Source of the DNA: Halichoerus grypus
Lineage: Eukaryota; Chordata; Mammalia; Carnivora; Phocidae
Length of the DNA stretch: 64,000 nucleotides
Assembly: GCF_964656455.1 (NCBI RefSeq)
Contig: NC_135715.1
Location: forward strand, 80,082,414-80,146,413
Reading direction: 5' to 3'
Positions 53,401-62,400 of the stretch are shown here, one piece after another. Within the stretch, counting starts at the first letter, position 1. Every line of letters starts with the position of its first letter. The notes below the pieces were generated by a model that was not told where the DNA came from, made no database searches, and saw only the letters and a program-made list of their open reading frames with translations. The position numbers and the translations under genes were made by a program.

Positions 53401-56400
53401 CAATTGACAAATGCACACCATATTCTGTTCTCCTTCTTTTTCCAACATGGTTACTGCTATGTCTACCCTCTCATTCTTAGGCTCAGCCCTGGCAGGGTCT
53501 CCCTGAAGTCCTATTCCCTGTCATTCTGGACAGAAGGCCCTGCTTCCTGAACAAGGCCATTACCTTCAAAGCCTACAAGTGCTCCATGAAGCCTCCACCC
53601 CTTGGGATCAATGTCCCCCCACCCCAGGACATCCAGAGCATTTTGTCTGCCAGAAATCAGTGTGCTTGGGCTGGGACATTCATGTTCTTGTCTGTCTTTT
53701 TCTACCCCCTTCCTTACTGTTCATTCTCAGGGGTCGGGGCCAGGTCACGTTTGCCTTCCCCACCCATCCCCATGTTCAGGCCTCAGGCAGTGTTCCCTAT
53801 ATAGGGCTGCAGGTCATATATGATGGGAGGGGACCTATGATGTCACCCACAGGCAGGCTGAATACCTCTGGGATAAATGGATCTGTTAAGGACCCCGCAA
53901 AGTCCCAGAGAGATGGCTCTCGTCACCTGAATCTGAGCAGAATTGTCCTGCAGGACAAGGCCTACAATCCTTAGCACTGCGTGCACCAGGCCACTCTCGG
54001 AAGGTGCCCCTGGGACATGGGTGCTGGGTGGGGATCCAGGTACCCAAAGGGCAGTAGTAGCCAGCAGGACAGTCCACTGGCCAAGTAGGCCTGTCGCCTG
54101 GCTTCTGGAAGGAACAGAACCTGTGGAAACAGCCAGTAGGTAGTCAGGAATGAGAGTCAGGGCCTTCTGTATCCCTAGGTTTTCTAAGCAGTGAGGGTCC
54201 TGAGGGTCCTGCAGAGGAAGAAAGCTCCTGGGGCATAGAGGATTTGGGCAGAAGTGAAACCCCCCAGGACCATCTGAGGTCAGAGGAAATGAGCATCAAG
54301 GTGGACAATGGCCTCCTGTCTCATGAGTCTTGTACATGAAGCCTACAGCTCTTCAAGGCCCCTGCATCGGCATTACAGTTTTAATTACATTGGGCTCTGC
54401 AGGGCAAGGGTGCCTGGAGGGCCTGTGGTCACTGGTCCCTGCAACGTGTCTGAGTCCCTCTAGCTTCAGAGAGGGCAGGAAAGGTCAAGTGTCACCCAGA
54501 TAAAGAAGGAGCCCCAGCCCCAGCAATAGCTCCTCACTTTCCAGCAGGGCATGTCTTGCAGAGACTCTGTCCAGGTTCATCCTGATACTGCCCTGGGGGG
54601 CAGAGCTGGGGTTCCAGGCTGCCTGGGGGACACGAGTGCCCAATGGGGCAGAGAGTGCCTAGAAAAGCCATGGGAGACAATTATTTCCTCTTGGGAGACT
54701 CCCCAGCTCCTTCCAGCCAGAGCCCACAACAGTTCTTACTCCCTCCATGTGAGTGTGGTTGACGGGGTGGGGTATGTGATTCATGGTGCTTCTGAGGTAT
54801 GACACTCCTGGGTCTGGCCCCTTACACCTCAGTCCTACAGACGCCTAGAGGGGATGCTCCAGCTGAAAACAGCCCTGTGGAAGGTCCACGTAGGAACCTC
54901 CTGGTGGTCCCTCGTGGGAAGGAGCCAGATGTGGAGTGACAGGGCTGAGAGGGATGAAGGACAGTGCTCTCCACAAGTTGGGTGTTGAAACTGGGAACCT
55001 CACAAGCTACCTGAGGCAGCCCCAGGCTCCCAGGTCAGAACATCTCTCACCAACAGGGTTCTCAGGGGTCCTAGTCCTATGAAATGTTCCTCAAAACGTA
55101 GCCTTTTTGGGCATGTAAGTTTGGGAAATGCTGTGTCAACTAAGTCCCCTGGAGACCCCTGTGCTCTTCATCATATGGAACACGAGCAAGCAGTAGGAAG
55201 CCTGACCCTGCTCATGATCTGGGTTTTCCATGGGTCTTGGCTTAATGAAGGCATGAGATGCGGGTTGCAAGGGACCTAATTTGGAAGACAGACCATAGGA
55301 AGAGATGGAGCAGGATCAGAAACCTGTACTCTTTAGGATGAAAGTTGAAACTGTTTTTATTCTTTTATATATCGACTTTTTAAATTTCCTGGGATATTTG
55401 ATGCATTTTTTGGAGATGTGGTCCTGAATAGGTTGTGCTCTGGGGTGGGGCTGTGTCCACACTGAGGCCAGATCTCCCAGGTGGGGACGGTGTGGGGGGA
55501 TCCCTCCTGAGAGCTGCAGTATCAGAGGGAGCCTCCCTGTTTGGTGAGGAGCCCCTTCCCACTGACGGGCTATCGGGCTGTAAGCTTGGTGAGAGCAGGG
55601 CACTTGAGCCTCTTGGTTCTCTACAGACAGCGCCTGACACACAGGTGCTTCTCAGGGACTGTCGGTTGGCAGACGGCCTTAGAACGGAGAGCACAGGCCA
55701 AGTGGTCTACAAGCTGGGTCTGACTGCAGAGGAGCTTTGCTTGGCTTGCACAGAGATCTAATCTTTTAAACTTAGTTGCCTAGATTTGCAGCTTTCCTTG
55801 AGCCCTAATGTGCACTGCGGTCCCTTCATGCATTTGCATTCACAGCTGGCCTGGGCCCTGCAGGTGTGATCCCTACTCCTAGGAGAGGTTCTTTTATGCC
55901 CTGCCAATCTCTTTGATTGGTATTCCAGTGGCAATCTGTGTGGGTCTGCAAAGATTGTGTCCTGGCCAGGCCCTTTTTTTTTCATTCAGTTGCTGACCTT
56001 CCCTTGCACAGCACACTTGCTAAAGGTTCTCAGGGCCAGGCACAATTCCAAGGAATTAGCAGCGACTTCGCCCTGCTTTCCTTTGTTGCAGGAAAGAGTG
56101 TCAGAATGCAACTGAGTAATGTAGTCATAGAGCCAACTTTCAATACATTCTGATTTAAAAAAAGGAACCTGCTTTAAACTTCTAGTGTAATTACTTATAT
56201 CTCAAAACTGATTATAACCAACCTGTTCTTGGTTCTCAGCTGAGAACAGAGGCCCCAGAAGACAGAACGGTGCCCCCTCTGCTAAGCCTTGTGCTTGGGG
56301 TCTGAGCTTCTACCCCTTCTCTGCTGGACCCCAGGTAGCACATGAGGGGTGAAGACCCTTCCTGCCCCCTCACTAGAGTGTCTTATATAGCCCTCCCCCA

Positions 56401-59400
56401 AAGCATGGGATTCTCCATTTTGACTGATTTTTTAAAAAATGCTTCTTGTTCCTTCCTTTTCTCTACCATTCATCCCACACATCTCCCATCTCCCTTTCTG
56501 CACTCTTGGCACATGAGGAGCCACATGCTAATACTCAGTGTTTTCAGCCCCTTCCATGGAAGGTTCTAGGTCTGAGGCCTGTCTCACTGCAGTTGGGCCT
56601 CAGGAGCCTGAATACAGAGGGAGGGCCCACAACAATGTCTTCCTTCCAGGCCAGCCCACTGGGGGTCCCACAGCACCCTACCCCTACCCAAATGCCGAGG
56701 AGGTCCGCCCTTACCTGGACTGTGCCCAGAGACAGAGGCTCTGGGGCAGAACCAGCCTCCTTCACATGGGGCCTCTGGGGAGCTCAGGCCGGCCCTGGAG
56801 CAGAACCAGCCAGCTGGGCATGGCCGGCAGTCCTCCCGAGACGTGGCCCCAGGGGTGGGCAGGAGGAAGCCTGCAGGGATACACTCTGTAGCTACCTTCA
56901 GGGGGCCCCGCTCCCAGAGGGAGGCCCAAGGTGGTGCCTCTCAGCTTGCAGAGCCGTGGTCCTGCTCTGCCTGCTTCGCCTCATGGACCAGTGGCTGAAG
57001 GGCTGCCTCACTCCTGTTGTCTGGGCCCTGGCACAGCTGAGATTCATCTCATCCCCCCATCTTAGCTGTAAGGCCTCACTCACTTCCTTCTGTGCCTCTG
57101 CCATACACCCCTCTGGCTTCAAGCCTCCCACAGAAAGCCTGGGCCCAAGCTCTCTGTCACCTCATTCATCATTCCACCCCCAAGCCCCAGGCTATGTGGA
57201 TGCAGGATGGACATTGCTCTTTAAGTACAGTTTGGGGGTTTCTTCTGTGCCCTTCCCAAGATGTCTCCCCAAGGCTGGACCTCCACTCCTTTCTCTTCTC
57301 GAGGGCCCAGAGCACACCCCTGCCCTGCTGGTGCCCCACCCCCACATCAGTAACTCACCTGGGGGGCATGGAGTGGGCCTGGGGCTGCCCTTGGGACAAA
57401 AATGACCTGGAGGACAGAGGTCTCCTGTGATCCCATCAGTGGGGTTTGGGACAGCTGCTGCTTGAGTGCAGTGGAAACCTGCCCTGCAAGGCCCAGACAC
57501 GGCCACCAGCCCAGGCAGGAGGCAGTAGGAGCCTGTAGGAGAGAGGGAAAGACAGGATCCCCAGTCATGGGGAGGGGAGAGATTGGGGCACCCCCACCCC
57601 AGCCAGCAGATGTGCATTGCGGTCTACCGCCAAAGCATCCCCATCCCAGCCAGGCCTGAGTCCTCCCTCCCTGGTCACGGAGGGTGTGGCCTACTAGGGC
57701 TGGGGTGGGGGTATGTCCCTGTCCCCTTACCTGGCTCACAGAACATGCAGTCTGACTGCTGGACACCCCCTCTCTGTGGCTTGTAGGTGCCTCTGGGGCA
57801 GGGGAACTGAGAAGCAAAGGATGTGGAAGCAGGGCAGTAATGGCCTGCAGGACACTCGTTCCCTACCACAGAGGAAGTGTTTGCCGGGCAGAAGAAACTA
57901 CGGAAAAGACAAGCGGGGAGGAGGGAGCTCACAGGGCTCTGTGGCCCCAGCAGCATGGAGTGGGGCAGATATGGCTGCCTGGGTCCACCCTTCATCGCTG
58001 GCCTCAGGAGTTATTGGCCCACTGGGGACATAGCTCTGCTACAGCTCAAGGTCCCGGGGCAGGCACGGGGGGGGGGGGGGGGACACTTAAATGGCTTAAA
58101 TTAGAGCCAAAGAGACCTAGGTTTGAAATTAGGAATGACTCAGCGATACCCAATAAAGAGATCAAGAGACATAAGAAAGGTGGCTAGAAGGTGTGGCAGT
58201 TCTTCAGTGACTTTTTTTTAAAGTCACAGAAAACTTAGGTTGAAAGGGGTCTTAGCGAGCATCTGGTCCAGCCACTTCCTATAGCAGGAATGCACACCCT
58301 GCCCAGCTGGACACGTGAGCCCCCAGGATGGCCTCTCAGCACTTACCCCTCAGGACAAGACTCACAGTGGCCCTGGGCGGCCAGGCTGTTGTAGGTGCCT
58401 GCTGGGCATGGCCTGGGGGTAACAGTGCCTGGGGGGCAAAAGTACCCTGGAAGGGAAACAGATCTGACAGGTCAGGTCCACAGGAAACCCCACTCCCTGG
58501 CTCTCAGAGTGTTCCCATCCTAAACCCAGTTCCTATATGGCCCAGGGGACCCTTGGCCCCTGTCTGAGTGGCGGCCTTGGAGCTTGCTCCCTTCCCACCT
58601 CCCCAGGCTCCTCCTCAGACCAGCCCCCAGAGGTACCTGCAGGGCAAGGGCCACTGGTCCCATCTCCCAGGGAGCCGTTGGGAACGAGGGCCCCATGGTG
58701 GCAGAAGAAGCCTGTGCTGCAGGGCCCAGAAGGGCTGGTGAGACCCGCGGAGCCGCAGTACTGGCCAGGTGGGCACAGGGAGCAGGCAGCCTGCAGGAGA
58801 TGCCAACCCCCAGCTCTGTCCAGGGGGACACAGGTCCAGGGGGACCACACCAGGAGGCCCGAAGGGGGCCTCAGGTCTGAGAACATCTTGTCCTGGCTCA
58901 CCTTCCTCCGTCTACAACACCCCTTATGGGCACTGGCTCCCCTCTGCTTGCCCATTCTCCAGGTGGGGCACAAAGGCTTAATGCTCCAAACTACTCTATC
59001 TGCGGGTTGTTCTGCTTGCTTTCTTTTTTTCTCTTTACCTCCATGTCCTTTTGTAGTTTGACCAATCACACCAGGGGAAGCCTCTCCTTCTTGATCTACC
59101 TCCAGGGGAGCCCTTTCTGCTCATCTGAGTGTGGAGGACCAAGCAATCCAGAGCACTGGGGTTTCTGGGGCTTTTGACAAGCCAGGAATATTCCTCTAAC
59201 AACAGGAGGGCCTCTGAATAGTGAACCGCAAACCATGATTTGGAGGCGCTTGTGAATAGAACCAGATATTAAAGCTGCTTTTGGAAATTGGCAATTTAAA
59301 TAGAATTTTGTGCATCCTCTGGTGGCCCTTTATAAATTCTGTATTACTATATGTTATAAAGTAATGTCTCCTGTCACTCCTCTGCTCAAACCCTACTTTG

Positions 59401-62400
59401 GCCTGTCTCACTCAGGCGGCAGTCCTCAAGGTGAGCATAAGGTGCTACGTAGCTGCAGCCGCCCTCCAGCCCGCCCTCACTGGGCACCCTCCCTGTGCTC
59501 CCTGCAACCCCCACCATGCACCTGCCGCACGGTGGGGGCGGGTTGCTGCTCCCTCGGAGTTTCCAAAGTCATATGTGCAGCCAACAGGTACGTGCTGGGA
59601 GCCGGCTGTGTGCCAGGCACCATTCCGACTCAGAGTAGTGAGCGAAAGACAGAACTCCCTGGCTTTGTGGTGCTTATATTTTAGTGGGGAATACAGAAAA
59701 TAAATAAGGCCAGCAAGTAAAATACTATGGTAGACTATGATATGCGCTACGGAGAGCCAGGGAAGGCCGTCCTGGGAAAATGACTACAGTCCCCAAGGTA
59801 GGAGGAGCTAGCCAGGTGGCCCTGTTCTCCAATCCCCATTTGACCTCAAGGGCAGTGTGGCTTGCCTAGATCCAAACAGGGCCCTTCCCACACCCAGCCT
59901 CCTCCCAGGCTGGGGTCTCCCTACCTCTGAGCTGAGCTTGATGCGTGCGCTGAAGGTGCCAGGTGGGCAGGGTTGGGGCACGGCTGAACCCCTGGGGCAG
60001 TAGTGTCCCTGAGGACACGGGCCAGCCTCCTCTGGAACCAAGAAACAAGTTAGCCTGGCCCCTGGAAAGCGTGTGGCGAGGAGCGGGGGTACTGTGAAGA
60101 ACTCCCTCTGCGTCCCCGGTACAGGCTCTGGGCCCTGAGATGGCGCTGCGGGTCTCTCCTGCGGGTCACACCCTCCGCACCTGGTTACTCCACCATAGCC
60201 CTGGGTTGCTGTTACAGAAGGGAAGAGACCGGGGAAGCTGTTCCTGACATGGGGTGGTGGCATCTGGAAGGGGCTCTTGAAGGAGGCAGGGCACCTGAGG
60301 GAGGCAGGGCCTCTCTGGAAGGCTCAAGCCCCGGGGTCTAGGGGGTGGACGGACAGCGTTTGAGACTGAGGCAGGCTTTCCATCACCATCCCAGCTCTTG
60401 CTGTAGAGGCCTTTGCAGACCTTCCCATGCTGGTTGGTATTTTTACGTTTTTCCTAGTTTCTGGAGATGCCTAGCTGTGTCTTCTCTCCTCTCCCTCGAC
60501 CCCCATGGGCCCTGTTCCAAGAGGCCTGCCACCAGGGCTGCTTGGTGACTGAGGATGGGAACCAGCCAGTTCTGGGCTGTTGCTGCACAGACAGGGCTAT
60601 TGTAGCCGGCAGGTCAGGACTGGAGGGATGAGCTGTGCATCAGACAGTGTCCTCACCAGTGTCCAGGCCTCCCTGAGGATGGTATGACCCTCAGGGCCCG
60701 AGGACAGCTGCAGAATGGCAGAAAGCTGGACTGGGGTCAGTGCGCCCGGGCGCTCAAATTGGCTACTGACTATGTGCCTTAGGCAAAGCACACTGTCTTC
60801 CTGAGCCTCAGTTTCCCTTCTGACAGAGACAGGGATTGTACTGGATCATGGGATTTTGCCCCATGGTCCCTGAATTCCAAAAAGGACTTGAGCCCCAGAA
60901 GATTAAAACCACTGGAATGATCCCTCAGCTATACAATGAGAACTACTTGGGAGGGTTAACATATTGACCATACCTGGGCTGGGCCCCACCCTCAGTACTC
61001 TGATCTGATGGCCTGGCCCTCCCACCACCCCCATATCAGTTTGTGCCAAGTGACTCAAATGCATGGCTCAGCTGAAGAGTACTTTTCAATGACCCTTAAG
61101 GTGAGTTTCCTCAGGTCTGCCTTGTGGGCCCTCAGCCTCGCTTGTGTGGGATATAGGAGTTCTTGGGGTGTCCCGCCCAGAAGGGATAGTAGGTAGTGGA
61201 GACAAATGCCAAAGCACTGTTCATGCTGGGCACCAGTGTCCTGCTGTCCCATGAATGAGAGCCCAGGAACACAGGTGGCCCAGGTCAGGTACCCCAGTTC
61301 TCTTGGACGGAATAGACTCATCAGTCTCTCTGGTTGACAGAGTGGATGGAAGGCTCTGAATCTGTCCCCTACCTCCCAGTTGGGGGGCTTAGGAAACGGA
61401 GCAGGGGATCAGTGTCCAGCAGGGAGGGCCTCGTACCTTCAGTACCGGCCTCTGGGTTGGGCCGGGTGGACCCTCTGGAGCAGAAGAAGCCTTCCCAGCA
61501 CTGTCCACCGGCCTCTGTAGCATTGGCCCTGGGGCAGAACCTGCCCCTATCACAGGCTTGACATCCTGGCAGGCTACTCAGTCCCAGCACGGGGCCATAG
61601 GTGCCTGGGGGGCAGGGCTGCCAGTCAAGCCCTGTCCCTTCAGGGCAGTAGAAACCTGTGAAGGGATCAGGGCCGAGATTAGAACCTGAGGAAGCAGGGG
61701 ATGGGGAGGAAGGTGGCAGAGGGCAGGCTCTGGGCGCTGGGCTAGAGTCCAGCATGGAAGCCTGGCATCTCTGCCGTGGGGCTCCTGCCCAGGAAATAGA
61801 AATGCTCTGTAAATCCGGAATTACCACCTTATTATCCGAATACATAGCCCAGGCCTTTGAGGGAAGTGGGGGCAGATAACAGGCATGTTAACTGCTCTGC
61901 CCACCCCTCCCTTTTGCTTTGGACGCTTTGCTTAGTCAGCCAGGCCACTGGCAGGACACTGACCTCTTGGACACAGCTGCGGCCTCAGCCCTGGAACACA
62001 GTAGCGGCCACTGGGACAGACGTAACATCTTGTTGTGTGGGTGCCGGAGGCGTAAGAGCCAGGAGGGCAGGGAGTGGGGTCAGCCATTTCCAGAGGACAG
62101 AAGTGCCCAGGGGGACAGGAGCTCCCAGAGAGCCCCTCCATGGCGGTGGTAGGGACAGTTCCTCCAGTGCAGGAAACGCTGGAAAAATGTGGGGGAAGTC
62201 GCTGAGGAGCACACAGCCACGGAGTGTGGGTGGACTTTAAGCATGGGCCTGGGACCCTTCCTAGCCGGTTCCTTCTTGAATCCTGGCATGACTTAACCTC
62301 TGCATGTCTGCTAGTGGCCCAAGGCCCCACAGGCCAGTGGGGGTGGCACCTTGTTGACTATAGGGATTTCTTCCCCTTGTTCTCTGGCTGGGTCTGGATC

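Noticed and set aside
56446..57405. 319-codon plus-strand ORF, the longest in the window
   Set aside because: It overlaps exons E9 and E10 on the opposite strand, where GC-rich Cys codons suppress stops in the antisense frame. It has no domain, no splice context and no conserved-looking motif.
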